Source: an uncultured Pseudomonas sp. | Lineage (GTDB): Bacteria; Pseudomonadota; Gammaproteobacteria; Pseudomonadales; Pseudomonadaceae | NCBI RefSeq assembly: GCF_943846705.1 | Contig: NZ_OX044366.1 | Coordinates: forward strand, 1,240,001-1,304,000 | Direction: 5' to 3' | Length of the DNA stretch: 64,000 nucleotides | Shown here: positions 1 through 10,560 of the stretch, in pieces | Layout of the letters: the number at the start of each line of letters is the position of its first letter | Position numbering within the stretch: the first letter of the stretch is position 1 | The notes under the pieces: model-generated | What the model saw: only the letters and a program-made list of their open reading frames with translations | Database searches by the model: none | Told to the model about the DNA's origin: nothing | Position numbers and translations under genes: made by a program

Positions 1-1157
1 CCAACTCCTTTACCGGCGAAGATGTGCTGGAGCTTCAGGGGCATGGCGGACCGGTGGTGCTGGATTTACTGCTGCGTCGTTGTGTACAACTCGGCGCGCG
101 CTTGGCCCGCCCCGGTGAGTTCAGTGAGCGTGCGTTTCTCAATGACAAGCTCGATCTGGCGCAGGCCGAGGCGATTGCCGACCTGATCGAAGCCAGCTCA
201 GAACAGGCGGCGCGCAATGCCTTGCGTTCATTGCAGGGTGAATTCTCGCGGCGCGTGCACAGCCTGACCGAACGCCTGATCAGCCTGCGCATCTATGTCG
301 AAGCGGCCATCGATTTCCCGGAAGAGGAAATCGACTTTCTCGCCGACGGTCATGTACTCAGCTTGCTCGATGGTGTGCGCACGGACCTCGCGGGTGTGCT
401 GCGTGAGGCCGGCCAAGGCGCGCTGCTGCGCGATGGTATGACGGTAGTGATAGCCGGGCGCCCCAACGCCGGTAAATCCAGCCTGCTAAATGCCTTGGCC
501 GGACGCGAAGCGGCCATTGTCACCGAGATCGCGGGGACCACCCGTGATGTTCTGCGCGAACATATCCACATCGACGGCATGCCCCTGCACGTGGTCGATA
601 CCGCGGGCTTGCGTGATACCCAAGATCAGGTTGAACGGATCGGTGTAGAACGCGCGCTCAAGGCGATTGGCGAAGCCGATCGTATCCTCCTGGTGGTGGA
701 TGCCACGGCACCGGAAGCGGACGATCCATTTGCCTTGTGGCCAGAGTTTCTCGACCAGCGTCCTGACCCGGCCCGGGTAACCCTGATCCGCAATAAGGCC
801 GACCTATCTGCCGAAGCTGTGGATCTAGAAGTCTGCAATGACGGCCACGTCACCATCAGCCTGTCCGCCAAGTCGAGCGAAGGGCTGGACCTGCTGCGTG
901 AGCACCTGAAAGCCTGCATGGGTTATGCACAGACCTCCGAGAGCAGCTTCAGCGCCCGCCGGCGTCATCTAGAGGCGCTGCGCCAGGCGGCGGCTCACCT
1001 TGGACATGGCCACGCCCAACTGACCCTCGCCGGTGCTGGCGAGCTGCTCGCTGAAGACCTGCGTATGGCGCAGCAAGCCTTAGGCGAAATCACTGGAGCT
1101 TTCAGTTCTGATGACCTGCTGGGGCGAATCTTCTCCAGCTTCTGCATCGGTAAATGA
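1..1157 (+). CDS. mnmE: MnmE (TrmE) tRNA modification GTPase, 5'-truncated by window edge
   Basis: MnmE works with MnmG to place the cmnm5 group on U34 of tRNAs that read two-fold degenerate codons. The open frame is already running at base 3 (NSFTGEDVLELQGHGG), so the start lies left of the window; about 385 residues of the usual ~455 are visible. The G domain shows P-loop GRPNAGKS, GTTRD, DTAGL and NKAD. The C-terminus ends with the CIGK tail whose cysteine is conserved in the family. The downstream neighbour mnmG is its functional partner, and mnmE-mnmG near the origin is the usual Pseudomonas arrangement. Confidence 0.97.
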   Translation, partial: NSFTGEDVLELQGHGGPVVLDLLLRRCVQLGARLARPGEFSERAFLNDKLDLAQAEAIADLIEASSEQAARNALRSLQGEFSRRVHSLTERLISLRIYVEAAIDFPEEEIDFLADGHVLSLLDGVRTDLAGVLREAGQGALLRDGMTVVIAGRPNAGKSSLLNALAGREAAIVTEIAGTTRDVLREHIHIDGMPLHVVDTAGLRDTQDQVERIGVERALKAIGEADRILLVVDATAPEADDPFALWPEFLDQRPDPARVTLIRNKADLSAEAVDLEVCNDGHVTISLSAKSSEGLDLLREHLKACMGYAQTSESSFSARRRHLEALRQAAAHLGHGHAQLTLAGAGELLAEDLRMAQQALGEITGAFSSDDLLGRIFSSFCIGK

Positions 1158-1231
1158 CAGCTTGCAGGTTAGCAAGCAAGGCCATCTAAGCAGCAAACAA
1201 CGCCTATCCCTGGGCGTCGCGTTGCTCATCA

Positions 1232-1259
1232 GCCGTAACCATTTCTGAGGGGTTACGGC
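1232..1259. repeat. Perfect 9-bp inverted repeat after mnmE
   Basis: GCCGTAACC at 1232-1240 faces GGTTACGGC at 1251-1259 across a 10-nt loop. There is no T-run after it, so it is not a textbook intrinsic terminator, but it could end or protect the mnmE transcript. Confidence 0.45.
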
Positions 1260-1409
1260 CCCTCTAACCTGCCGCCGTGTGCAAGATGCCCTGCCTGTAG
1301 CAGGGATCATCCTGCTGCCGCTATATCCTCTAAAACTTCCCACATGTCTCTCAGGCAGGCATTCGCGTGGCTGAAAGATAGGCACAACGCCAACTATTTC
1401 ATCGGCTAA

Positions 1410-1672
1410 GCCCTGTGGAAAACCCAGCCTAAGCCCTGCTTATAACCCTGTGATAAAACCGAGGATAAACGCCCCTGTGGATAACCATCACTTTCATCCA
1501 CAGCTTGCGTACGGCAATTGAACAGGCTGATAGCAGGATCAACACAAACTTTTGAAACGCTGTACACATTGATATTGTTGGCCTGTAGCAATCTATCCAC
1601 AGAAAAGCCGTTGCTAAGTAATAAACATAAAAACAAAGCTTTATAAAAATTCATTCTTTTAATCTTTATTAA
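1410..1672. other. DnaA-box cluster with AT-rich stretch between mnmE and mnmG (origin-like)
   Basis: The 657-bp gap between mnmE and mnmG has no convincing gene. It holds a perfect DnaA box on the minus strand (1476-1484, TGTGGATAA), near-perfect boxes at 1414-1422 (TGTGGAAAA), 1494-1502 (TCATCCACA) and 1593-1601 (CTATCCACA), then an A/T-rich run at about 1619-1672. The main Pseudomonas oriC is known to lie between rpmH and dnaA, a few kb to the left. This may be a DnaA-titration or accessory site; origin activity is inference. Confidence 0.55.
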
Positions 1673-1725
1673 CCGACCCGGCTAAACAGGTCTCAGACCA
1701 GCTGGCTATTTTTTGTGCAAAAGGC

Positions 1726-1754
1726 TTCTTTCACACCGGCGAACTCCCTATACT
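1726..1754 (+). promoter_or_regulatory. Candidate sigma-70 promoter for mnmG
   Basis: A good -10 (TATACT, 1749-1754) lies about 60 bp before the mnmG start. The -35 at 17-bp spacing (TTCTTT, 1726-1731) is weak. Position and the -10 support it; the -35 does not. Confidence 0.4.
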
Positions 1755-1814
1755 TGCCGCCTTTCCCGCTTTTCAATCTAAAAAGCCCCCCATTTCTCAA
1801 CAGGCACGAGGTGC

Positions 1815-3710
1815 GTGGTGGATTTCCCTTCCCGTTTTCAGGTGATCGTCATCGGCGGCGGTCATGCCGGTACTGAAGCTGCATTGGCAGCTGCACGCAT
1901 GGGGGTAAAAACCCTGCTGCTGACCCATAACGTGGAAACACTCGGGCAGATGAGCTGCAACCCCGCGATTGGCGGAATCGGCAAAAGCCATCTGGTCAAG
2001 GAAATCGACGCCCTTGGCGGCGCCATGGCAGAAGCCACTGACCGTGGCGGTATCCAGTTTCGGGTACTCAACAGCCGCAAAGGCCCGGCAGTCCGAGCCA
2101 CCCGGGCTCAAGCAGACCGGGTGCTGTACAAAGCGGCGATTCGCGAAACCCTGGAGAACCAGGCCAACCTGTGGATATTTCAGCAGGCAGCCGATGATCT
2201 GATTGTCGAAAACGATGAAGTCAAAGGCGTTGTCACCCAAATGGGTCTGCGTTTCCTCGCGGATTCCGTGGTGTTGACCACCGGCACCTTCCTCGGCGGA
2301 CTTATCCACATCGGCATGCAGAACTATTCTGGCGGTCGTGCTGGTGATCCCCCTTCGATTGCTTTGGCACAGCGCTTACGTGAATTACCGCTGCGCGTCG
2401 GCCGCTTGAAAACCGGAACGCCGCCACGCATTGATGGCCGTTCTGTGGATTTTTCGCAGATGACCGAACAGCCGGGTGATACGCCAACGCCGCTGATGTC
2501 CTTCCTCGGTCGCGCCGAACAGCAGCCGCGTCAGGTCAGCTGCTGGATCACCCACACCAATGCGCGTACCCACGAAATCATTGCGGCCAACCTTGATCGT
2601 TCGCCGATGTACTCCGGCGTGATCGAAGGCGTCGGCCCGCGCTACTGCCCGTCAATCGAAGACAAGATTCACCGTTTTGCCGACAAGGACAGCCATCAGG
2701 TATTTATCGAGCCCGAAGGCCTGAATACCCACGAGCTGTACCCCAACGGCATTTCCACCTCGTTGCCCTTCGACGTGCAATTGCAGATCGTGCGCAGCAT
2801 CCGTGGGATGGAGAACGCTCACATCGTGCGGCCCGGCTACGCCATCGAGTACGACTACTTCGATCCGCGAGATTTGAAGTACAGCCTGGAAACCAAAGTG
2901 ATCGCCGGGCTGTTCTTCGCCGGGCAGATCAACGGCACCACCGGTTACGAAGAAGCCGGCGCCCAGGGTTTGCTCGCCGGAGCCAACGCCGCACTGCGTG
3001 CGCAAGGCAAGGACAGCTGGTGCCCGCGTCGCGATGAGGCGTACATCGGTGTGCTGGTCGACGATTTGATTACCCTCGGTACTCAAGAGCCGTACCGCAT
3101 GTTCACTTCGCGCGCCGAATACCGGCTGATCCTGCGCGAAGACAATGCCGACCTGCGTCTGACCGAGAAAGGTCGTGAGCTGGGTCTGGTCGATGATGTA
3201 CGCTGGGCGGCGTTTGAGGCCAAACGCAACGCCATCGTCGAGGAAGAACAACGTCTGAAAAGCACTTGGGTACGTCCAGGTACAGCCCAGGGCGATGCAA
3301 TTGCCGAGCACTTCGGCACTCCGCTGACCCACGAATACAACTTGCTCAACCTGCTGGCTCGGCCGGAAATCGATTACCCCGGGTTGATCGCCATCACCGG
3401 TGGCGGTGCACTGGACCCACAAGTGGCCGAGCAGGTCGAGATCAAGACCAAATACGCCGGTTATATCGACCGCCAACAGGACGAAATCGCCCGTCTGCGC
3501 GCCAGTGAAGACACCAAGTTACCGAGCGATATCGATTACGCGGGCATTTCCGGCTTGTCCAAGGAAATCCAGCACAAACTCGGCAACACCCGTCCAGAAA
3601 CCCTCGGCCAGGCCTCGCGCATACCTGGGGTCACCCCGGCAGCGATTTCCCTTTTGCTGATTTACCTGAAAAAACGCACTGCCGGTCAGCAGTTGGAGCA
3701 CAGCGTCTGA
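1815..3710 (+). CDS. mnmG: MnmG (GidA), FAD-dependent tRNA uridine 5-carboxymethylaminomethyl synthase
   Basis: The FAD-binding subunit of the MnmE-MnmG complex that modifies wobble U34, cytoplasmic. The 631-residue length is normal. Near the N-terminus the dinucleotide fold IVIGGGHAGTEAA is followed by GQMSCNPAIGGIGKSHLVKE, both family hallmarks. The start is one of two adjacent GTG codons (1815 or 1818); the first is used here. The stop overlaps the rsmG start by one base (TGATG), so the two genes are probably translationally coupled. Confidence 0.97.
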   Translation: MVDFPSRFQVIVIGGGHAGTEAALAAARMGVKTLLLTHNVETLGQMSCNPAIGGIGKSHLVKEIDALGGAMAEATDRGGIQFRVLNSRKGPAVRATRAQADRVLYKAAIRETLENQANLWIFQQAADDLIVENDEVKGVVTQMGLRFLADSVVLTTGTFLGGLIHIGMQNYSGGRAGDPPSIALAQRLRELPLRVGRLKTGTPPRIDGRSVDFSQMTEQPGDTPTPLMSFLGRAEQQPRQVSCWITHTNARTHEIIAANLDRSPMYSGVIEGVGPRYCPSIEDKIHRFADKDSHQVFIEPEGLNTHELYPNGISTSLPFDVQLQIVRSIRGMENAHIVRPGYAIEYDYFDPRDLKYSLETKVIAGLFFAGQINGTTGYEEAGAQGLLAGANAALRAQGKDSWCPRRDEAYIGVLVDDLITLGTQEPYRMFTSRAEYRLILREDNADLRLTEKGRELGLVDDVRWAAFEAKRNAIVEEEQRLKSTWVRPGTAQGDAIAEHFGTPLTHEYNLLNLLARPEIDYPGLIAITGGGALDPQVAEQVEIKTKYAGYIDRQQDEIARLRASEDTKLPSDIDYAGISGLSKEIQHKLGNTRPETLGQASRIPGVTPAAISLLLIYLKKRTAGQQLEHSV

Positions 3711-4357
3711 TGTCGTTGGTCACTGCACGTCACGCCGAAGAACTGCGCGAAGGCGCGATTGAACTGGGCGTCGCACTCAGCCCCGAACAGCACGAGCAGT
3801 TGCTCGCCTACCTGGCATTGCTGATCAAGTGGAACAAGGCCTACAACCTGACCGCGGTGCGCGATCCGGATGAAATGGTCTCGCGCCACCTGCTCGACAG
3901 CCTGTCCGTGGTTGAACATGTGCGCGAGGCTGGGGATAACTGGCTGGACGTCGGCAGCGGTGGCGGCATGCCGGGTATTCCACTGGCCATCCTGTTTCCC
4001 GAACGACAGTTCACCCTGCTTGATTCAAACGGCAAAAAGACCCGCTTCCTGACGCAAGTGAAGCTGGAGCTGAAACTGGCCAACCTGCAAGTTATCCACA
4101 GCCGAGTTGAAGCGTTTACCCCTGAGCAGCCGTTCAGTGGCATTTGCTCGCGAGCGTTCAGCTCCCTGGAAGACTTCAGCAACTGGACCCGTCATCTTGG
4201 TGATGGCCATAGCCAGTGGCTGGCGATGAAAGGCGTGCACCCGGACGACGAGCTGCAGGCTTTGCCTGCGGACTTTCGTCTCACTGCCACCCATGTACTC
4301 AAGGTTCCCGGTTGCCAAGGTCAGCGCCATCTGCTGATACTGCGCCGCTCGGTTTAG
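3710..4357 (+). CDS. rsmG: RsmG (GidB), 16S rRNA (guanine-527-N7) methyltransferase
   Basis: An SAM-dependent methyltransferase that makes m7G527 in 16S rRNA; loss in other bacteria gives low-level streptomycin resistance. The 215-residue protein has the SAM-binding loop DVGSGGGMPGIPLAI near residue 80 and the NLTAVRDP segment typical of GidB. It overlaps mnmG by one base and is followed 13 bp later by parA, as in other pseudomonads. A perfect DnaA-box sequence lies inside the gene (4092-4100). Confidence 0.96.
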   Translation: MSLVTARHAEELREGAIELGVALSPEQHEQLLAYLALLIKWNKAYNLTAVRDPDEMVSRHLLDSLSVVEHVREAGDNWLDVGSGGGMPGIPLAILFPERQFTLLDSNGKKTRFLTQVKLELKLANLQVIHSRVEAFTPEQPFSGICSRAFSSLEDFSNWTRHLGDGHSQWLAMKGVHPDDELQALPADFRLTATHVLKVPGCQGQRHLLILRRSV

Positions 4358-4370
4358 GGGGAACGGCAGC

Positions 4371-5159
4371 ATGGCTAAGGTATTCGCAATCGCTAACCAG
4401 AAAGGCGGTGTGGGTAAAACCACCACCTGCATTAACCTGGCCGCTTCGCTGGTGGCAACCAAACGCCGTGTATTGCTGATTGACCTCGATCCACAAGGCA
4501 ACGCCACCATGGGCAGCGGTGTGGATAAGCATGCGCTGGAGCACTCGGTTTACGACCTGTTGATCGGCGAGTGCAACCTGGGCGATGCCATGCAGTTTTC
4601 CGAGCATGGCGGTTATCAACTGCTGCCGGCCAACCGCGATCTCACGGCTGCCGAAGTCGGCTTGCTGGAAATGCAGATGAAGGAAAGCCGGCTGCGTAAT
4701 GCGCTGGCCCCGATCCGCGAGAATTACGATTACATCCTCATCGATTGCCCGCCAGCGCTGTCGATGCTCACCATCAACGCCCTGGTGGCCGCTGATGGCG
4801 TGATCATCCCGATGCAGTGTGAGTACTACGCGCTGGAAGGGTTGAGTGACCTGGTCAACAGCATCCAGCGTATTGCCGAGTTGTTGAACCCAAGTCTGAA
4901 AATCGAAGGGCTGTTGCGTACCATGTACGACCCGCGCATCAGCCTGACCAACGACGTCTCGGCGCAGCTCAAGCAGCATTTCCCCGAGACGCTGTACCAA
5001 ACCGTTATCCCGCGTAACGTGCGTTTGGCCGAAGCTCCGAGCTTTGGCATGCCGGCGCTGGTGTATGACAAAAGTTCCCGCGGGGCCATTGCCTATTTGG
5101 CACTGGCCGGCGAATTGGTCCGCCGCCAGCGTGCGAACGCTCGCAGCGCAACCGCATAA
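4371..5159 (+). CDS. parA: ParA (Soj) chromosome-partitioning ATPase
   Basis: A Walker-type ATPase that positions the ParB-parS origin complex on the nucleoid. The 262-residue protein has the deviant Walker A QKGGVGKTT (residues 10-18), DLDPQGNAT near 43-51 and the DCPPAL box. The start is ATG at 4371, after a GGGGGAA-like ribosome site. parB follows after 10 bp. A candidate parS for this system is present at 56420-56433. Confidence 0.97.
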   Translation: MAKVFAIANQKGGVGKTTTCINLAASLVATKRRVLLIDLDPQGNATMGSGVDKHALEHSVYDLLIGECNLGDAMQFSEHGGYQLLPANRDLTAAEVGLLEMQMKESRLRNALAPIRENYDYILIDCPPALSMLTINALVAADGVIIPMQCEYYALEGLSDLVNSIQRIAELLNPSLKIEGLLRTMYDPRISLTNDVSAQLKQHFPETLYQTVIPRNVRLAEAPSFGMPALVYDKSSRGAIAYLALAGELVRRQRANARSATA

Positions 5160-5169
5160 GGAAATACCC

Positions 5170-6042
5170 ATGGCTGTGAAAAAACGAGGACTGGGACGCG
5201 GTCTGGATGCCCTGCTGGGCGGTTCCAGCGTCAGCGCTTTGCAGGAAGAAGCGGCGCAGGTCGACAGCCGTGAGCTGCAATACGTGCCACTGGACTTGAT
5301 TCAGCGCGGCAAATACCAGCCACGTCGCGACATGGATCCGACGGCCCTGGAAGAACTGGCACAGTCGATCAAATCCCATGGGGTGATGCAGCCGATTGTA
5401 GTGCGCCCGATAGGCGGAGGACGTTTCGAAATCGTCGCTGGCGAACGGCGCTGGCGCGCCAGTCAGCAAGCCGGCCAGGACAAGATTCCAGCCATGGTCC
5501 GTGAGCTGCCGGACGAAGCGGCCATTGCCATGGCGCTGATCGAGAACATCCAGCGCGAAGACCTCAACCCCATCGAAGAAGCCATGGCGTTGCAGCGTTT
5601 GCAGCAGGAGTTCCAGCTGACTCAACAGCAGGTCGCCGATGCGGTGGGCAAATCCCGCGTGACCATCAGCAACCTGCTGCGCCTGATCGCGTTGCCGGAA
5701 GAGATCAAAATCCTCCTGTCGCATGGTGATCTGGAAATGGGCCATGCCCGTGCCTTGCTCGGTTTGCCTGCTGAACAGCAGACTGAAGGTGCGCGACATG
5801 TTGTCGCACGTGGCCTCACCGTGCGCCAAACCGAAGCACTGGTACGGCAGTGGCTGAACAGCAAAGACAAACCAGTGACCGAGGTCAAAGCTGACCCGGA
5901 CATCATCCGCCTGGAACAGCGTCTGGCCGAGCGCCTGGGCTCGCCGGTGCAGATCAAGCATGGGCAGAAAGGCAAAGGTCAGTTGGTGATCAGCTACAGC
6001 TCGCTGGATGAGCTGCAAGGAGTGCTTGCTCACATTCGTTGA
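5170..6042 (+). CDS. parB: ParB (Spo0J) chromosome-partitioning CTPase / parS-binding protein
   Basis: ParB binds parS and spreads as a CTP-dependent clamp. The open frame extends upstream into parA, but ATG 5170 (MAVKKRGLGRGLDALL) gives the normal 290 residues and the family N-terminus. The CTP-binding GERRWR box is at residues 91-96 and the helix-turn-helix (QQVADAVGKSRVTISNLL) at about 155-175. The N-terminal LGRGLDALLG segment is the ParA-stimulating region. It is co-transcribed with parA. Confidence 0.97.
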   Translation: MAVKKRGLGRGLDALLGGSSVSALQEEAAQVDSRELQYVPLDLIQRGKYQPRRDMDPTALEELAQSIKSHGVMQPIVVRPIGGGRFEIVAGERRWRASQQAGQDKIPAMVRELPDEAAIAMALIENIQREDLNPIEEAMALQRLQQEFQLTQQQVADAVGKSRVTISNLLRLIALPEEIKILLSHGDLEMGHARALLGLPAEQQTEGARHVVARGLTVRQTEALVRQWLNSKDKPVTEVKADPDIIRLEQRLAERLGSPVQIKHGQKGKGQLVISYSSLDELQGVLAHIR

Positions 6043-6087
6043 AACAATTGCACGTGTAGCGAGTAGTCGGAAATCACTACCCGACGG

Positions 6088-6116
6088 TTGAATGGGTGGG
6101 GAAGCGCCCCTATACT
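6088..6116 (+). promoter_or_regulatory. Sigma-70 promoter of the atp operon
   Basis: TTGAAT (6088-6093), a 17-bp spacer and TATACT (6111-6116) lie 84 bp before atpI. Both hexamers are close to consensus with ideal spacing. No other good promoter is visible before atpI. Confidence 0.8.
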
Positions 6117-6199
6117 CTGCGCGCATTTCGTCGGCACAAAGTATGCCAAGTTATTGATTTAAAGCGCCGACGACCGAGTTCGCATTACAGGAAAACCAG

Positions 6200-6607
6200 A
6201 TGGACGTTCGCACGCCAAATCGCCTGCCCTTCCATCGCTTAGCAGTTTTTCCGGTCTTGCTGACGCAGCTTTTGCTGCTGCTGCTGTTAGCCCTGGTGTT
6301 ATGGCAGTGGCATGGCGCGGTAGCCGGTTACTCCGGGTTATGTGGTGGCCTGATTGCATGGCTGCCGAATGTGTATTTCGCCCACAAGGCGTTCCGTTTC
6401 AGTGGAGCGCGGGCTGCTCAAGCCATCGTCCGGTCATTTTATGCCGGCGAGGCGGGCAAACTGGTTTTAACGGCAGTGCTGTTTGCACTGACCTTTGCAG
6501 GTGTGAAGCCTCTGGAACCGCTGGCGGTATTTGGCGTGTTCTTCCTGACCCAGTTGGTCAATTGGTTCGCACCTTTGCTGATGAAAAAAAGACTTTCGAG
6601 ACCTTAA
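6200..6607 (+). CDS. atpI: AtpI, ATP synthase assembly-associated membrane protein
   Basis: First gene of the atp operon. The 135-residue protein has four hydrophobic segments (roughly 15-38, 42-60, 78-98, 104-125), as expected for AtpI, which is linked to c-ring assembly or Mg2+ handling and is not part of the final enzyme. AtpI sequences vary widely, so the call rests on position before atpB, size and topology. The start is ATG 6200. Confidence 0.9.
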   Translation: MDVRTPNRLPFHRLAVFPVLLTQLLLLLLLALVLWQWHGAVAGYSGLCGGLIAWLPNVYFAHKAFRFSGARAAQAIVRSFYAGEAGKLVLTAVLFALTFAGVKPLEPLAVFGVFFLTQLVNWFAPLLMKKRLSRP

Positions 6608-6623
6608 GGCGTTTGAGGCACAC

Positions 6624-7493
6624 ATGGCAGAACAAACAGCTTCGGGCTATATCCAGCACCACCTGCAGAACCTGACTTACGGGCAACTGCCTAATGGTGA
6701 TTGGGGCTTTGCCCACACCGCGCAAGAAGCCAAAGAAATGGGCTTTTGGGCTTTCCACGTCGATACCCTCGGCTGGTCCGTGGCCCTCGGCCTATTTTTC
6801 ATCCTGCTGTTCCGTATGGCGGCGAAGAAGGCAACTTCCGGTCAACCTGGCGCCCTGCAGAACTTCGTTGAAGTGCTGGTCGACTTCGTCGATGGCAGCG
6901 TCAAAGACAGTTTCCATGGCCGCAGCCCGGTGATTGCACCGCTGGCGCTGACGATTTTTGTCTGGGTGTTCCTAATGAACGCCATCGACCTGATCCCAGT
7001 TGACTGGATTCCGATGCTGGCCGTGCTGATCTCGGGCGACTCGCACATTCCGTTCCGTGCGGTCTCCACCACCGATCCAAACGCGACCCTGGGTATGGCC
7101 CTGTCGGTGTTTGCACTGATCATTTTCTACAGCATCAAGGTCAAGGGCATTGGCGGCTTCATCGGTGAGCTGACCCTGCACCCGTTCGGTAGCAAGAACC
7201 TGTTTGTGCAGGCGCTGCTGATCCCGGTCAACTTCCTGCTGGAATTCGTCACCCTGATCGCCAAGCCGATTTCCCTGGCGCTGCGTCTGTTCGGCAACAT
7301 GTATGCCGGTGAGTTGGTGTTTATTCTGATCGCTGTGATGTTCGGCAGCGGTCTGCTCTGGCTGAGTGCCTTGGGCGTTGTCTTGCAGTGGGCGTGGGCG
7401 GTGTTCCACATCCTGATCATTACCCTGCAAGCGTTCATCTTCATGATGCTGACCATCGTTTACTTGTCGATGGCGCACGAAGACAACCACTAA
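6624..7493 (+). CDS. atpB: ATP synthase Fo subunit a
   Basis: Subunit a forms the two proton half-channels of Fo. The 289-residue polytopic membrane protein contains the conserved SLALRLFGNMYAGE helix carrying the essential arginine, and the C-terminal helix with the conserved glutamine (LQAFIFMMLTIVYLS). It lies 16 bp after atpI. Confidence 0.98.
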   Translation: MAEQTASGYIQHHLQNLTYGQLPNGDWGFAHTAQEAKEMGFWAFHVDTLGWSVALGLFFILLFRMAAKKATSGQPGALQNFVEVLVDFVDGSVKDSFHGRSPVIAPLALTIFVWVFLMNAIDLIPVDWIPMLAVLISGDSHIPFRAVSTTDPNATLGMALSVFALIIFYSIKVKGIGGFIGELTLHPFGSKNLFVQALLIPVNFLLEFVTLIAKPISLALRLFGNMYAGELVFILIAVMFGSGLLWLSALGVVLQWAWAVFHILIITLQAFIFMMLTIVYLSMAHEDNH

Positions 7494-7608
7494 GGGCGCT
7501 TAGGCGCTCATGGTGGACGCCCGCAAGGGCACAGAAGCACCGGTTTTGTTTTACCGCTTTACCCTTAGAAAACCTTAACCAATACGACATAAAAAGTCGG
7601 GAGGAAAG

Positions 7609-7866
7609 ATGGAAACTGTAGTTGGTCTGACCGCTATCGCTGTAGCACTGCTGATTGGCCTGGGTGCCCTGGGTACCGCCATTGGTTTCGGCCTGCTGGG
7701 CGGCAAGTTCCTGGAAGGCGCTGCGCGTCAGCCGGAAATGGTTCCAATGCTGCAAGTGAAAATGTTCATCGTCGCCGGTCTGCTCGACGCCGTGACCATG
7801 ATCGGTGTTGGTATCGCACTGTTCTTCACCTTCGCGAACCCCTTCGTTGGTCAACTCGCTGGCTAA
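7609..7866 (+). CDS. atpE: ATP synthase Fo subunit c (proteolipid)
   Basis: The c-ring monomer. The 85-residue hairpin of two transmembrane helices carries the polar-loop motif ARQPE and a proton-carrying acidic residue in helix 2 ([12 protein letters not shown], aspartate). A strong ribosome site (GGGAGGAAAG) precedes ATG 7609, in keeping with the high copy number of subunit c. A 10-bp hairpin begins at its stop codon. Confidence 0.98.
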
Positions 7867-7888
7867 TCACTCGGTTTTCGAGTGATTA
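7864..7888 (+). other. Intercistronic hairpin atpE/atpF
   Basis: TAATCACTCG (7864-7873) and CGAGTGATTA (7879-7888) form a perfect 10-bp stem with a 5-nt loop, beginning at the atpE stop codon. It has no T-run, so it is more likely a processing or mRNA-stability element that protects the atpE end than a terminator. Confidence 0.65.
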
Positions 7889-7922
7889 GTTGTGATGGAC
7901 AACGAACGAGCGAGGTGTTGGC

Positions 7923-8393
7923 GTGAACATTAATGCAACCCTGATTGGTCAGTCCGTTGCCTTCTTCATCTTCGTGCTGTTCTGCATGAAGTTCGTATGG
8001 CCTCCGGTCATTACGGCTTTGCAAGAACGTCAGAAGAAGATCGCAGACGGCCTGGACGCCGCTAGCCGTGCGGCTCGTGACCTGGAGTTGGCCCAAGAGA
8101 AAGTGGGTCAGCAACTGCGCGAAGCCAAAGGCCAAGCAGCCGAGATCATTGAGCAAGCCAAGAAACGCGGTACTCAGATTGTCGACGAAGCCCGTGAACA
8201 GGCTCGTGTCGAAGCTGACCGTGTGAAGGCTCAGGCTCAGGCCGAGATCGAACAGGAAATCAACGGTGTCAAAGACGCGCTGCGTGCCCAACTGGGTAGC
8301 CTGGCCGTTAGCGGTGCCGAGAAGATCCTGGGCGCATCTATCGACCAAAACGCGCATGCGGAGCTGGTTTCCAAACTGGCAGCCGAAATTTAA
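7923..8393 (+). CDS. atpF: ATP synthase Fo subunit b
   Basis: The peripheral-stalk dimer subunit: one N-terminal membrane helix (about residues 7-27) followed by a long charged coiled coil. The 156-residue length is normal. The likely start is GTG at 7923 (GTGAACATTAATGC). An in-frame ATG nearby would trim the conserved N-terminus. Confidence 0.97.
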   Translation: MNINATLIGQSVAFFIFVLFCMKFVWPPVITALQERQKKIADGLDAASRAARDLELAQEKVGQQLREAKGQAAEIIEQAKKRGTQIVDEAREQARVEADRVKAQAQAEIEQEINGVKDALRAQLGSLAVSGAEKILGASIDQNAHAELVSKLAAEI

Positions 8394-8407
8394 GCGAGGG
8401 CGCGATC

Positions 8408-8944
8408 ATGGCAGAACTGACCACGCTGGCCCGACCTTACGCCAAGGCTGCCTTTGAGCACGCCCAGGCCCACCAGCAACTGGCCTCTTGGTCAGCCATG
8501 CTCGGCCTGGCTGCAGCGGTGTCGCAAGACGACACCATGCAGCGTGTGCTCAAAGCACCGCGTTTGACGAGTACAGACAAGGCCACCACCTTTGTTGAGG
8601 TGTGTGGTGACAAGTTCGACGCCCAGGTACGCAATTTCATTCACATCGTCGCTGAAAACGATCGCCTGGCCCTGTTGCCAGAGATCGTTGAACTGTTCGA
8701 GCTTTACAAAGCCGAGCAGGAAAAGTCGATCGACGTGGACGTTACCAGTGCCTTCGCATTGAGCGATGAACAGCAAGACAAACTCGCCAAGGTTCTCAGT
8801 GCACGGCTCGGCCGAGAAGTGCGTCTGCACGCCGCGGAGGATGCCACCCTTATCGGTGGTGTCGTAATCCGCGCCGGCGACCTGGTTATCGATGGCTCAG
8901 TTCGCGGCAAAATCGCGAAGCTGGCCGAAGCATTGAAATCTTGA
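8408..8944 (+). CDS. atpH: ATP synthase F1 subunit delta
   Basis: Connects the peripheral stalk to the top of the alpha3beta3 head. The 178-residue protein begins MAELTTLARPYAKAAFEHA, the typical delta N-terminus, and ends with the GDLVIDGSVRGKIAKLAE motif. It sits between atpF and atpA as in other proteobacteria. Confidence 0.97.
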   Translation: MAELTTLARPYAKAAFEHAQAHQQLASWSAMLGLAAAVSQDDTMQRVLKAPRLTSTDKATTFVEVCGDKFDAQVRNFIHIVAENDRLALLPEIVELFELYKAEQEKSIDVDVTSAFALSDEQQDKLAKVLSARLGREVRLHAAEDATLIGGVVIRAGDLVIDGSVRGKIAKLAEALKS

Positions 8945-8965
8945 GTTTGAAGGGGCAGCAGAGCT

Positions 8966-10510
<1,545 letters not shown>

Positions 10511-10516
10511 GCCGCA

Positions 10517-10538
10517 GTGGGGACCGCAAGGTCCCCGC
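10517..10538 (+). other. Intercistronic GNRA hairpin atpA/atpG
   Basis: GGGGACC (10519-10525) pairs with GGTCCCC (10530-10536) around a GCAA tetraloop, with two more outer pairs. It lies between the alpha stop and the gamma start. The lack of a following T-run argues against termination. Confidence 0.6.
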
Positions 10539-10560
10539 TTGCTAACCCGATAGGTGTCAA

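Noticed and set aside
1406..1654. 82-codon minus-strand ORF with a signal-like N-terminus in the mnmE-mnmG gap
   Set aside because: It runs across the DnaA-box cluster, has no good ribosome site and reads like an AT-rich chance frame.
2302..4100. DnaA boxes inside mnmG (2302-2310) and rsmG (4092-4100) as part of an origin
   Set aside because: They are isolated single boxes in coding sequence, without clustering or AT-rich DNA.
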